Source of the DNA: Tomocerus qinae
Lineage: Eukaryota > Arthropoda > Collembola > Entomobryomorpha > Tomoceridae
NCBI GenBank assembly: GCA_020055645.1
Contig: JAECZT010000011.1
Coordinates: 1 to 64,000, forward strand
Length of the DNA stretch: 64,000 nt
Reading direction: 5' to 3'
In this document: positions 51,301 through 64,000 of the stretch, piece after piece
Layout: each line of letters opens with the position of its first letter
Position numbering within the stretch: position 1 is the first letter of the stretch
Translations under genes and position numbers: made by a program
The notes under the pieces: generated by a model
The model's input: the letters and a program-made list of their open reading frames with translations, nothing else
Told to the model about the DNA's origin: nothing
Databases searched by the model: none

Positions 51301-54300
51301 CACATGGTGCCTTAACAACACATGGTGCCTTAACAACACATGGTGCCTTAACAACACATAGTGCCTTAACAACACATGGTGCCTTAACAACACTTGGTGC
51401 CTTAACAACACATGGTGCCTTAACAACACATGGTGCCTTAACAACACTTGGTTCCCTAATAAAACATGGTGCCTTAACAACACATGGTGCCTTAACAACA
51501 CATGGGGCCGTATCAACACATGGTGCCTTAACAACACATGGTGCCTTAACAACATGTGGTGCCTTAACAACATGTGGTGCCTTAACAACACATGGTGCCT
51601 CAACAACACATGGTGCCTTAACAACATGTGGTGCCTTAACAACACATGGTGCCTTAACAACACATGGTGCCTTAACAACACATGGTGCCTTAACAACACA
51701 TGGTGCCTTAACAGTACATGGTTCCTTAACAACACATGGTGCCTTAAATACATGCGGTGCCTTAACAACACATGGTGCCTTAACAACACTTGGTTCCTTA
51801 ATAAGACATGGTGCCTTAACAACACATGGTGCCTTAACAACATGTGGTGCCTTAACAACACATGGAGCCTTAACAACACATGGTGCCTTAACAACACATG
51901 GTGCCTTAACAACACATGGTGCCTTAACAACACATGGTGCCTTAACAACACATGGTGCCTTAACAACACATGGTGCCTTAACAACACATGGTGCGTTAAC
52001 AACACATGGTTCCTTAACAACATGTGGTGCCTTAACAACTAATGGATCCTTAACTACACATGGTGCCTTAACAACACATGGTGCCTTAACAACACATGGT
52101 GCCTTAACAACACATGGTGCCTTAACAACACATGGTGCCTTAACAACACTTGGTGCCTTAACAACACATGGTGCCTTAACAACACATGGTGCCTTAACAA
52201 CACATGGTGCCTTAACAACACTTGGCTCCCTAACAAGACATGGTGCCTTAACAACACTTGGTTCCCTAATAAGACATGGTGCCTTAACAACACATGGTGC
52301 CTTAACAACACATGGTGCCTTAACAACACATGGTGCCTTAACAAAATATGGTGCCTTAACAACACATGGTGCCTTAACAGTACATGGTTCCTTAACAACA
52401 CATGGTGCCTTAAATACATGCGGTGCCTTAACAACACAGGGTGCCTTAACAAAATATGGTGCCTTAACAACACATGGCGCCTTAACAACACATGGTGCCT
52501 TAACAACACATGGTTCCTTAACAACACATGGTGGCTTAACAACACATGGTTCCCTAACAACACATGGTGCCTTAACAACATATAGTGCCTTAACAACACA
52601 TGGTGCATTAACAACACATGGTGCCTTAACAACACTTGGTTCCCTAATAAGACATGGTGCCTTAACAACACATGGTTCCCTAACAACACATGGTGCCTTA
52701 ACAACATATAGTGCCTTAACAACACATAGTGCATTAACAACACATGGTGCCTTAACAACACATGGTGCATTAACAACACATGGTGCCTTAACAACACTTG
52801 GTTCCCTAATAAGACATGGTGCCTTAACAACACATGTTTCCCTAACAACACATGGTGCCTTAACAACACATGGTGCCTTAACAACACTTGGCTCCCTAAC
52901 AAGACATGGTGCCTTAACAACACTTGCATCCCTAATAAGACATGGTGCCTTAACAACACATGGTTCCCTAACAACACATGGTGCCTTAACAACATATAGT
53001 GCCTTAACAACACATGGTGGATTAACAACACATGGTGCCTTAACAACACATGGTGCCTTAACAACACTTGGTTCCCTAATAAAACATGGTGCCTTAACAA
53101 CACATGGTGCCTTAACAACACATGGGGCCGTATCAACACATGGTGCCTTAACAACACATGGTGCCTTAACAACATGTGGTGCCTTAACAACATGTGGTGC
53201 CTTAACAACACATGGTGCCTCAACAACACATGGTGCCTTAACAACATGTGGTGCCTTAACAACACATGGTGCCTTAACAACACATGGTGCCTTAACAACA
53301 CATGGTGCCTTAACAACACATGGTGCCTTAACAGTACATGGTTCCTTAACAACACATGGTGCCTTAAATACATGCGGTGCCTTAACAACACAGGGTGCCT
53401 TAACAAAATATGGTGCCTTAACAACATGTGGTGCCTTAACAACTAATGGATCCTTAACTACACATGGTGCCTTAACCACACATGGTGCCTTAACAACACA
53501 TGGTGCCTTAACAACACATGGTGCCTTAACAACACTTGGTTCCTTAATAAGACATGGTGCCTTAACAACACATGGTGCCTTAACAACATGTGGTGCCTTA
53601 ACAACACATGGAGCCTTAACAACACATGGTGCCTTAACAACACATGGTGCCTTAACAACACATGGTGCCTTAACAACACATGGTGCCATAACAACACATG
53701 GTGCGTTAACAACACATGGTGCCTTAACAACATGTGGTGCCTTAACAACTAATGGATCCTTAACTACACATGGTGCCTTAACAACACATGGTGCCTTAAC
53801 AACACATGGTGCCTTAACAACACATGGTGCCTTAACAACACATAGTGCCTTAACAACACATGGTGCCTTAACAACACTTGGTGCCTTAACAACACATGGT
53901 GCCTTAACAACACATGGTGCCTTAACAACACTTGGTTCCCTAATAAAACATGGTGCCTTAACAACACATGGTGCCTTAACAACACATGGGGCCGTATCAA
54001 CACATGGTGCCTTAACAACACATGGTGCCTTAACAACATGTGGTGCCTTAACAACATGTGGTGCCTTAACAACACATGGTGCCTCAACAACACATGGTGC
54101 CTTAACAACATGTGGTGCCTTAACAACACATGGTGCCTTAACAACACATGGTGCCTTAACAACACATGGTGCCTTAACAACACATGGTGCCTTAACAGTA
54201 CATGGTTCCTTAACAACACATGGTGCCTTAAATACATGCGGTGCCTTAACAACACATGGTGCCTTAACAACACTTGGTTCCTTAATAAGACATGGTGCCT

Positions 54301-54535
54301 TAACAACACATGGTGCCTTAACAACATGTGGTGCCTTAACAACACATGGAGCCTTAACAACACATGGTGCCTTAACAACACATGGTGCCTTAACAACACA
54401 TGGTGCCTTAACAACACATGGTGCCTTAACAACACATGGTGCCTTAACAACACATGGTGCCTTAACAACACATGGTGCGTTAACAACACATGGTTCCTTA
54501 ACAACATGTGGTGCCTTAACAACTAATGGATCCTT
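48390..54535 (+). repeat. Higher-order repeat of ~2.5-2.9 kb with BamHI markers
   Basis: Blocks at 48400, 51280 and 53764 start the same series of variants: offsets 2,880 bp (160 monomers) and 2,484 bp (138 monomers). The boundary monomer TAATGGATCCTTAACTAC carries GGATCC and occurs near 48390, 49165, 50965, 51270, 52045, 53450, 53755 and 54530. The copies differ mainly by gain or loss of whole monomers. Confidence 0.85.
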
Positions 54536-57335
54536 AACTACACATGGTGCCTTAACAACACATGGTGCCTTAACAACACATGGTGCCTTAACAACACATG
54601 GTGCCTTAACAACACATGGTGCCTTAACAACACTTGGTGCCTTAACAACACATGGTGCCTTAACAACACATGGTGCCTTAACAACACATGGTGCCTTAAC
54701 AACACTTGGCTCCCTAACAAGACATGGTGCCTTAACAACACTTGCATCCCTAATAAGACATGGTGCCTTAACAACACATGGTGCCTTAACAACACATGGT
54801 GCCTTAACAACACATGGTGCCTTAACAAAATATGGTGCCTTAACAACACATGGTGCCTTAACAGTACATGGTTCCTTAACAACACATAGTGCCTTAAATA
54901 CATGCGGTGCCTTAACGACACAGGGTGCCTTAACAAAATATGGTGCCTTAACAACACATGGCGCCTTAACAACACATGGTGCCTTAACAACACATGGTTC
55001 CTTAACAACACATGGTGGCTTAACAACACATGGTTCCCTAACAACACATGGTGCCTTAACAACATATAGTGCCTTAACAACACATGGTGCATTAACAACA
55101 CATGGTGCCTTAACAACACTTGGTTCCCTAATAAGACATGGTGCCTTAACAACACATGGTTCCCTAACAACACATGGTGCCTTAACAACATATAGTGCCT
55201 TAACAACACATAGTGCATTAACAACACATGGTGCCTTAACAACACATGGTGCATTAACAACACATGGTGCCTTAACAACACTTGGTTCCCTAATAAGACA
55301 TGGTGCCTTAACAACACATGTTTCCCTAACAACACATGGTGCCTTAACAACATATAGTGCCTTAACAACACATGGTGCATTAACAACACATGGTTCCCTA
55401 ACAACACATGGTGCCTTAACAATATATAGTGCCTTAACAACACATGGTGCATTAACAACACATGGTGCCTTAACAACACATGGTGCCTTAACAACACATG
55501 GTGCCTTAAAAACACATGGTGCCTTAACAACACTTGGTGCCTTAACAACACATGGTGCCTTAACAACACTTGGTTCCCTAATAAGACATGGTGCCTTAAC
55601 AACACATGCTACCTTAACAACACATGGTGCCTTAACAACACATGGTGCCTTAACAGTACGTGGTGCCTTAACAACACATGGTGCCTTAACAACACATGGT
55701 ATCTTAACAACACATGGTGCCTTAACAACACATGGTGCCTTAACAACACATGGTGCCTTAACAACACATGGTGCCTTAACAACACATGGTGCCTTAACAA
55801 CACATGGTGCCTTAACAACACATGGTGCCTTAACAACACATGGTGCCTTAACAACACATGGTGCCTTAACAAAATATGGTGCCTTAACAACACATGGTGC
55901 CTTAACAACACATGGTTCCTTAACAACACATGGTGCCTTAAATACATGCGGTGCCTTAACAACACAGGGTGCCTTAACAAAATATGGTGCCTTAACAACA
56001 CATGGTGCCTTAACAACACATGTTGCCTTAACAACACATGGTTTCTTAACAACACATGGTGGCTTAACAACACATGGTTCCCTAACAACACATGGTGCCT
56101 TAACAACATATAGTGCCTTAACAACACATGGTGCATTAACAACACATGGTGCCTAAACAACACTTGGTTCCCTAATAAGACATGGTGCGTTAACAACACA
56201 TGGTTCCCTAACAGCACATGGTGCCTTAACAACATATAGTGCCTTAACAACACATGGTGCATTAACAACACATGGTGCCTTAACAACCCATGGTGCATTA
56301 ACAACACATGGTGCCTTAACAACACTTGGTTCCCTAATAAGACATGGTGCCTTAACAACACATGGTTCCCTAACAACACATGGTGCCTTAACAACATATA
56401 GTGCCTTAACAACACATGGTGCATTAACAACACATGGTTCCCTTACAACACATGGTGCCTTAACAACATATAGTGCCTTAACAACACATGGTGCATTAAC
56501 AACACATGGTGCCTTAACAACACTTGGTTCCCTAATAAGACATGGTGCCTTAACAACACATGGTGCCTTAACAACAACACATGGTGCCTTAACAACACAT
56601 GGGGCCTTATCAACACATGGTGCCTTAACAACACATGGTGCATTAACAACATGTGGTGCCTTAACAACACATGGTGCCTTAACAACACATGGTGCCTTAA
56701 CAACACATGGTGCCTTAACAACACATGGTGCCTTAATATTACGTGGTGCATTAACAACATGTGGTGCCTTAACAACACATGGTGCCTTAATATTACGTGG
56801 TGCATTAACAACATGTGGTGCCTTAACAACACATGGTGCCTTAACAACACATGGTGCCTTAACAACACATGGTGCCTTAACAACACATGGTGCCTTAATA
56901 TTACGTGGTGCCTTAACAACACATGGTGCCTTAACAACATGTGGTGCCTTAACAACACATGGTGCCTTAACAACACATGGTGCCTTAACAACACATGGTG
57001 CCTTAACAACACATGGTGCCTTAACAACACATGGTGCCTTAACAGTACATGGTTCCTTAACAACACATGGTGCCTTAAATACATGCGGTGCCTTAACAAC
57101 ACATGGTGCCTTAACAACACTTGGTTCCTTAATAAGACATGGTGCCTTAACAACACATGGTGCCTTAACAACATGTGGTGCCTTAACAACACATGGAGCC
57201 TTAACAACACATGGTGCCTTAACAACACATGGTGCCTTAACAACACATGGTGCCTTAACAACACTTGGTGCCTTAACAACACATGGTGCCTTAACAACAC
57301 TTGGTTCCCTAATAAGACATGGTGCCTTAACAACA

Positions 57336-58920
57336 CATGCTACCTTAACAACACATGGTGCCTTAACAACACATGGTGCCTTAACAGTACGTGGTGCCTT
57401 AACAACACATGGTGCCTTAACAGCACATGGTGCCTTAACAACACAGGGTGCCTTAACAACACATGGTTCCTTAACAACACATGGTGCCTTAACAACACAT
57501 GGTGCCTTAACAACACATGGTGCCTTAACAGTACGTGGTGCCTTAACAACACATGGTGCCTTAACAACACATGGTGCCTTAACAACACATGGTGCCTTAA
57601 CAACACACGGTGCCTTAACAACACATGTTGCCTTAGCAACACATGGTGCCTTAACAACACATGGTGCCTTAACAACACATGGTGCCTTAACAACACATGG
57701 TGCCTTAACAACACATGTTGCCTTAACAACACATGGTGCCTTAACAACACTTGGTTCCCTAATAAGACATGGTGCCTTAACAACACATGGTGCCTTAACA
57801 ACACATGGTGCCTTAACAAAATATGGTGCCTTAACAAAATATGGTGCCTTAACAACACATGGTGCCTTAACAGTACATGGTGCCTTAACAACACATGGTG
57901 CCTTAACAACACATGGTGCCTTAACAACACATGGTGCCTTAACAACACTTGGTGCCTTAACAACACATGGTGCCTTAACAACACTTGGTTCCCTAATAAG
58001 ACATGGTGCCTTAACAACACATGCTACCTTAACAACACATGGTGCCTTAACAACACATGGTGCCTTAACAGTACGTGGTGCCTTAACAACACATGGTGCC
58101 TTAACAGCACATGGTGCCTTAACAACACAGGGTGCCTTAACAACACATGGTTCCTTAACAACACATGGTGCCTTAACAACACATGGTGCCTTAACAACAC
58201 ATGGTGCCTTAACAGTACGTGGTGCCTTAACAACACATGGTGCCTTAACAACACATGGTGCCTTAACAACACATGGTGCCTTAACAACACATGGTGCCTT
58301 AACAACACATGGTGCCTTAACAACACATGGTGCCTTAACAACACATGGTGCCTTAACAACACTTGGTGCCTTAACAACACATGGTGCCTTAACAACACTT
58401 GGTTCCCTAATAAGACATGGTGCCTTAACAACACATGCTACCTTAACAACACATGGTGCCTTAACAACACATGGTGCCTTAACAGTACGTGGTGCCTTAA
58501 CAACACATGGTGCCTTAACAGCACATGGTGCCTTAACAACACAGGGTGCCTTAACAACACATGGTTCCTTAACAACACATGGTGCCTTAACAACACATGG
58601 TGCCTTAACAACACATGGTGCCTTAACAACACATGGTGCCTTAACAACACATGGTGCCTTAACAACACATAGTGCCTTAACAACACATGGTGCCTTAACA
58701 ACACTTGGTGCCTTAACAACACATGGTGCCTTAACAACACATGGTGCCTTAACAACACATGGTGCCTTAACAACACATGGTGCCTTAACAACACATGTTG
58801 CCTTAACAACACATGTTGCCTTAGCAACACATGGTGCCTTAACAACACATGGTGCCTTAACAACACATGGTGCCTCAACAACACATGGTGCCTTAACAAC
58901 ACTTGGTGCCTTAACAACAC
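57336..58920 (+). repeat. Short higher-order repeat (684 and 414 bp) in the satellite
   Basis: The same series, starting with the ATGCTACC monomer and then the AACAGTACGTGG and AACAGCACATGG variants, starts at about 57340, 58024 and 58438. Offsets are 684 bp (38 monomers) and 414 bp (23 monomers), so the later copies have lost blocks of monomers. Confidence 0.75.
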
Positions 58921-59207
58921 ATGCTACCTTAACAACACATGGTGCCTTAACAACACATGGTGCCTTAACAACACATGGTGCCTTAACAACACATAGTGCC
59001 TTAACAACACATGGTGCCTTAACAACACTTGGTGCCTTAACAACACATGGTGCCTTAACAACACATGGTGCCTTAACAACACATGGTGCCTTAACAACAC
59101 ATGGTGCCTTAACAACACATGGTGCCTTAACAACACATGGTGCCTTAACAACACATGGTGCGTTAACAACACATGGTGCCTTAACAACATGTGGTGCCTT
59201 AACAACT

Positions 59208-62200
59208 AATGGATCCTTAACTACACATGGTGCCTTAACAACACATGGTGCCTTAACAACACATGGTGCCTTAACAACACATGGTGCCTTAACAACACAT
59301 GGTGCCTTAACAACACATAGTGCCTTAACAACACATGGTGCCTTAACAACACTTGGTGCCTTAACAACACATGGTGCCTTAACAACACTTGGTTCCCTAA
59401 TAAAACATGGTGCCTTAACAACACATGGTGCCTTAACAACACATGGTGCCTTAACAACACATGGGGCCGTATCAACACATGGTGCCTTAACAACACATGG
59501 TGCCTTAACAACATGTGGTGCCTTAACAACATGTGGTGCCTTAACAACACATGGTGCCTCAACAACACATGGTGCCTTAACAACATGTGGTGCCTTAACA
59601 ACACATGGTGCCTTAACAACACATGGTGCCTTAACAACACATGGTGCCTTAACAACACATGGTGCCTTAACAACACATGGTGCCTTAACAGTACATGGTT
59701 CCTTAACAACACATGGTGCCTTAAATACATGCGGTGCCTTAACAACACATGGTGCCTTAACAACACTTGGTTCCTTAATAAGACATGGTGCCTTAACAAC
59801 ACATGGTGCTTTAACAACATGTGGTGCCTTAACAACACATGGAGCCTTAACAACACATGGTGCCTTAACAACACATGGAGCCTTAACAACACATGGTGCC
59901 TTAACAACACATGGAGCCTTAACAACACATGGTGCCTTAACAACACATGGTGCCTTAACAACACATGGTGCCTTAACAACACACGGTGCCTTAACAACAC
60001 ATGGTGCCTTAACAACACTTGGTTCCCTAATAAGACATGGTGCCTTAACAACGCATGGTGCCTTAACAACACATGGTGCCTTAACAACACATGGTGCCTT
60101 AACAGTACATGGTTCCTTAACAACACATGGTGCCTTAAATACATGCGGTGCCTTAACAACACATGGTGCCTTAACAACACTTGGTTCCCTAATAAGACAT
60201 GGTACCTTAACAACACATGCTACCTTAACAACACATGGTGCCTTAACAACACATGGTGCCTTAACAGTATGTGGTGCCTTAACAACACATGGTGCCTTAA
60301 CAACACATGGTGCCTTAACAACACATGGTGCCTTAACAACACATGGTGCCTTAACAACATGTGGTGCCTTAACAACATGTGGTGCCTTAACAACACATGG
60401 TGCCTCAACAACACATGGTGCCTTAACAACATGTGGTGCCTTAACAACACATGGTGCCTTAACAACACATGGTGCCTTAACAACACATGGTGCCTTAACA
60501 ACACATGGTGCCTTAACAGTACATGGTTCCTTAACAACACATGGTGCCTTAAATACATGCGGTGCCTTAACAACACAGGGTGCCTTAACAAAATATGGTG
60601 CCTTAACAACATGTGGTGCCTTAACAACTAATGGATCCTTAACTACACATGGTGCCTTAACAACACATGGTGCCTTAACAACACATGGTGCCTTAACAAC
60701 ACATGGTGCCTTAACAACACTTGGTTCCTTAATAAGACATGGTGCCTTAACAACACATGGTGCCTTAACAACATGTGGTGCCTTAACAACACATGGAGCC
60801 TTAACAACACATGGTGCCTTAACAACACATGGTGCCTTAACAACACATGGTGCCTTAACAACACATGGTGCCTTAACAACACATGGTGCCTTAACAACAC
60901 ATGGTGCCTTAACAACACATGGTGCGTTAACAACACATGGTGCCTTAACAACATGTGGTGCCTTAACAACTAATGGATCCTTAACTACACATGGTGCCTT
61001 AACAACACATGGTGCCTTAACAACACATGGTGCCTTAACAACACATGGTGCCTTAACAACACATGGTGCCTTAACAACACATAGTGCCTTAACAACACAT
61101 GGTGCCTTAACAACACTTGGTGCCTTAACAACACATGGTGCCTTAACAACACATGGTGCCTTAACAACACTTGGTTCCCTAATAAAACATGGTGCCTTAA
61201 CAACACATGGTGCCTTAACAACACATGGGGCCGTATCAACACATGGTGCCTTAACAACACATGGTGCCTTAACAACATGTGGTGCCTTAACAACATGTGG
61301 TGCCTTAACAACACATGGTGCCTCAACAACACATGGTGCCTTAACAACATGTGGTGCCTTAACAACACATGGTGCCTTAACAACACATGGTGCCTTAACA
61401 ACACATGGTGCCTTAACAACACATGGTGCCTTAACAACACATGGTGCCTTAACAGTACATGGTTCCTTAACAACACATGGTGCCTTAAATACATGCGGTG
61501 CCTTAACAACACATGGTGCCTTAACAACACTTGGTTCCTTAATAAGACATGGTGCCTTAACAACACATGGTGCCTTAACAACATGTGGTGCCTTAACAAC
61601 ACATGGAGCCTTAACAACACATGGTGCCTTAACAACACATGGTGCCTTAACAACACATGGTGCCTTAACAACACATGGTGCCTTAACAACACATGGTGCC
61701 TTAACAACACTTGGTTCCCTAATAAGACATGGTGCCTTAACAACACATGGTGCCTTAACAACACATGGTGCCTTAACAACACATGGTGCCTTAACAGTAC
61801 ATGGTTCCTTAACAACACATGGTGCCTTAAATACATGCGGTGCCTTAACAACACATGGTGCCTTAACAACACTTGGTTCCCTAATAAGACATGGTGCCTT
61901 AACAACACATGCTACCTTAACAACACATGGTGCCTTAACAACACATGGTGCCTTAACAGTATGTGGTGCCTTAACAACACATGGTGCCTTAACAACACAT
62001 GGTGCCTTAACAACACATGGTGCCTTAACAACACATGGTGCCTTAACAACACATGGTGCCTTAACAACACATGGTGCCTTAACAACACATGGTGCCTTAA
62101 CAACACATAGTGCCTTAACAACACATGGTGCCTTAACAACACTTGGTGCCTTAACAACACATGGTGCCTTAACAACACATGGTGCCTTAACAACACATGG

Positions 62201-64000
62201 TGCCTTAACAACACATGGTGCCTTAACAACACATGTTGCCTTAACAACACATGTTGCCTTAGCAACACATGGTGCCTTAACAACACATGGTGCCTTAACA
62301 ACACATGGTGCCTTAACAACATGTGGTGCCTTAACAACACTTGTTGCCTTAACAACACATGCTACCTTAACAACACATGGTGCCTTAACAACACATGGTG
62401 CCTTAACAACACATGGTGCCTTAACAACACATAGTGCCTTAACAACACATGGTGCCTTAACAACACTTGGTGCCTTAACAACACATGGTGCCTTAACAAC
62501 ACATGGTGCCTTAACAACACATGGTGCCTTAACAACACATGGTGCCTTAACAACACATGGTGCCTTAACAACACATGGTGCCTTAACAACACATGGTGCG
62601 TTAACAACACATGGTGCCTTAACAACATGTGGTGCCTTAACAACTAATGGATCCTTAACTACACATGGTGCCTTAACAACACATGGTGCCTTAACAACAC
62701 ATGGTGCCTTAACAACACATGGTGCCTTAACAACACATGGTGCCTTAACAACACATAGTGCCTTAACAACACATGGTGCCTTAACAACACTTGGTGCCTT
62801 AACAACACATGGTGCCTTAACAACACTTGGTTCCCTAATAAAACATGGTGCCTTAACAACACATGGTGCCTTAACAACACATGGTGCCTTAACAACACAT
62901 GGGGCCGTATCAACACATGGTGCCTTAACAACACATGGTGCCTTAACAACATGTGGTGCCTTAACAACATGTGGTGCCTTAACAACACATGGTGCCTCAA
63001 CAACACATGGTGCCTTAACAACATGTGGTGCCTTAACAACACATGGTGCCTTAACAACACATGGTGCCTTAACAACACATGGTGCCTTAACAACACATGG
63101 TGCCTTAACAACACATGGTGCCTTAACAACACATGGTGCCTTAACAGTACATGGTTCCTTAACAACACATGGTGCCTTAAATACATGCGGTGCCTTAACA
63201 ACACATGGTGCCTTAACAACACTTGGTTCCTTAATAAGACATGGTGCCTTAACAACACATGGTGCCTTAACAACATGTGGTGCCTTAACAACACATGGAG
63301 CCTTAACAACACATGGTGCCTTAACAACACATGGAGCCTTAACAACACATGGTGCCTTAACAACACATGGTGCCTTAACAACACATGGTGCCTTAACAAC
63401 ACACGGTGCCTTAACAACACATGGTGCCTTAACAACACTTGGTTCCCTAATAAGACATGGTGCCTTAACAACGCATGGTGCCTTAACAACACATGGTGCC
63501 TTAACAACACATGGTGCCTTAACAGTACATGGTTCCTTAACAACACATGGTGCCTTAAATACATGCGGTGCCTTAACAACACAGGGTGCCTTAACAAAAT
63601 ATGGTGCCTTAACAACATGTGGTGCCTTAACAACTAATGGATCCTTAACTACACATGGTGCCTTAACAACACATGGTGCCTTAACAACACATGGTGCCTT
63701 AACAACACATGGTGCCTTAACAACACTTGGTTCCTTAATAAGACATGGTGCCTTAACAACACATGGTGCCTTAACAACATGTGGTGCCTTAACAACACAT
63801 GGAGCCTTAACAACACATGGTGCCTTAACAACACATGGTGCCTTAACAACACATGGTGCCTTAACAACACTTGGTGCCTTAACAACACATGGTGCCTTAA
63901 CAACACATGGTGCCTTAACAACACATGGTGCCTTAACAACATGTGGTGCCTTAACAACTAATGGATCCTTAACTACACATGGTGCCTTAACAACACATGG
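59208..64000 (+). repeat. Higher-order repeat of ~1.67-1.76 kb at the right edge
   Basis: The variant series at 59221 recurs at 60985 (offset 1,764 bp, 98 monomers) and 62659 (offset 1,674 bp, 93 monomers). Each block opens with the TAATGGATCC marker and carries the GGGGCCGTATCAACAC variant and a pair of TGTGGTGCC units. The series runs off the window. Confidence 0.82.

Larger units (their letters stand above)
33324..64000 (+). repeat. 18-bp satellite array, right block (~1,700 monomers, open-ended)
   Basis: The same monomer, ATGGTGCCTTAACAACAC, continues in the same orientation to the right edge. From 33.3 to about 43 kb it is rich in variants like the left block. From about 43.3 to 48.4 kb it is nearly uniform. 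From 48.4 kb onward it is a higher-order array marked by a variant with a BamHI site (TAATGGATCCTTAACTAC). Indels are almost all whole monomers; exceptions are 17-bp units near 35225, 38945 and 41860 and 21-bp units (extra AAC) near 46121-46141 and 56565-56585. The array does not end inside the window. Confidence 0.98.

Noticed and set aside
41720-53689. Giant repeat protein of 3,989 residues
   Set aside because: Four of six frames are open at once, there is no domain other than the hexapeptide repeat, and the frame follows from the 18-bp period.
14985-64000. CRISPR array, because of the regular short repeats
   Set aside because: Monomers follow each other directly without unique spacers, the context is eukaryotic retroelements, and no cas-like gene is present.

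Overview
The window looks like repeat-rich heterochromatic DNA from an animal, most likely an arthropod. This is inferred from its AT-rich sequence, from a mix of decayed Ty3/gypsy LTR elements and APE-type non-LTR retrotransposons (LINEs), and from long satellite arrays. I see no host protein-coding gene, no tRNA or rRNA gene and no bacterial-style gene. I do not name a species.

Layout. Positions 1-2040 hold an AT-rich minisatellite of alternating units of about 57 and 60 bp. Positions 2041-3786 hold about 2.5 tandem copies of a 686-721 bp repeat. Positions 3787-8358 are remnants of a minus-strand LTR retrotransposon: a candidate LTR at 8358-8000, a primer-binding site, a degenerate retropepsin and a gag-like gene, the last two in an unexpected order. 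Positions about 8382-10595 hold a plus-strand Ty3/gypsy pol remnant (K02A2.6-like) that has lost the reverse transcriptase palm but keeps RNase H and integrase pieces, a polypurine tract and a 3' LTR.

From 10596 to the right edge the window is a satellite with an 18-bp monomer, ATGGTGCCTTAACAACAC. It is interrupted by two minus-strand LINEs. LINE-A (10617-14984) is nearly intact and left only one monomer (10596-10616) on its far side, against the LTR. LINE-B (29806-33323) is cut off at its 3' end inside ORF2, and the satellite continues its reading frame. The two long blocks, 14985-29805 and 33324-64000, hold about 45.5 kb or roughly 2,500 monomers, and the array runs off the right edge. It carries higher-order repeats of about 0.4-3.6 kb, recurring marker variants and a nearly uniform core at about 43.3-48.4 kb.

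Because 18 is a multiple of three and the monomer has a stop in only one frame per strand, four of six frames stay open for kilobases. This gives very long hexapeptide-repeat ORFs (up to 3,989 codons) that I interpret as artefacts, not genes.

The window shows layers of repeat turnover: LTR elements at the array edge, LINEs inserted into the satellite, then segmental amplification of the satellite. The points most worth following are the satellite and its higher-order structure, the lone monomer at the LTR/LINE junction, the ORF1-UGA-ORF2 in-frame layout shared by both LINEs, and the 3' truncation of LINE-B at a satellite junction.
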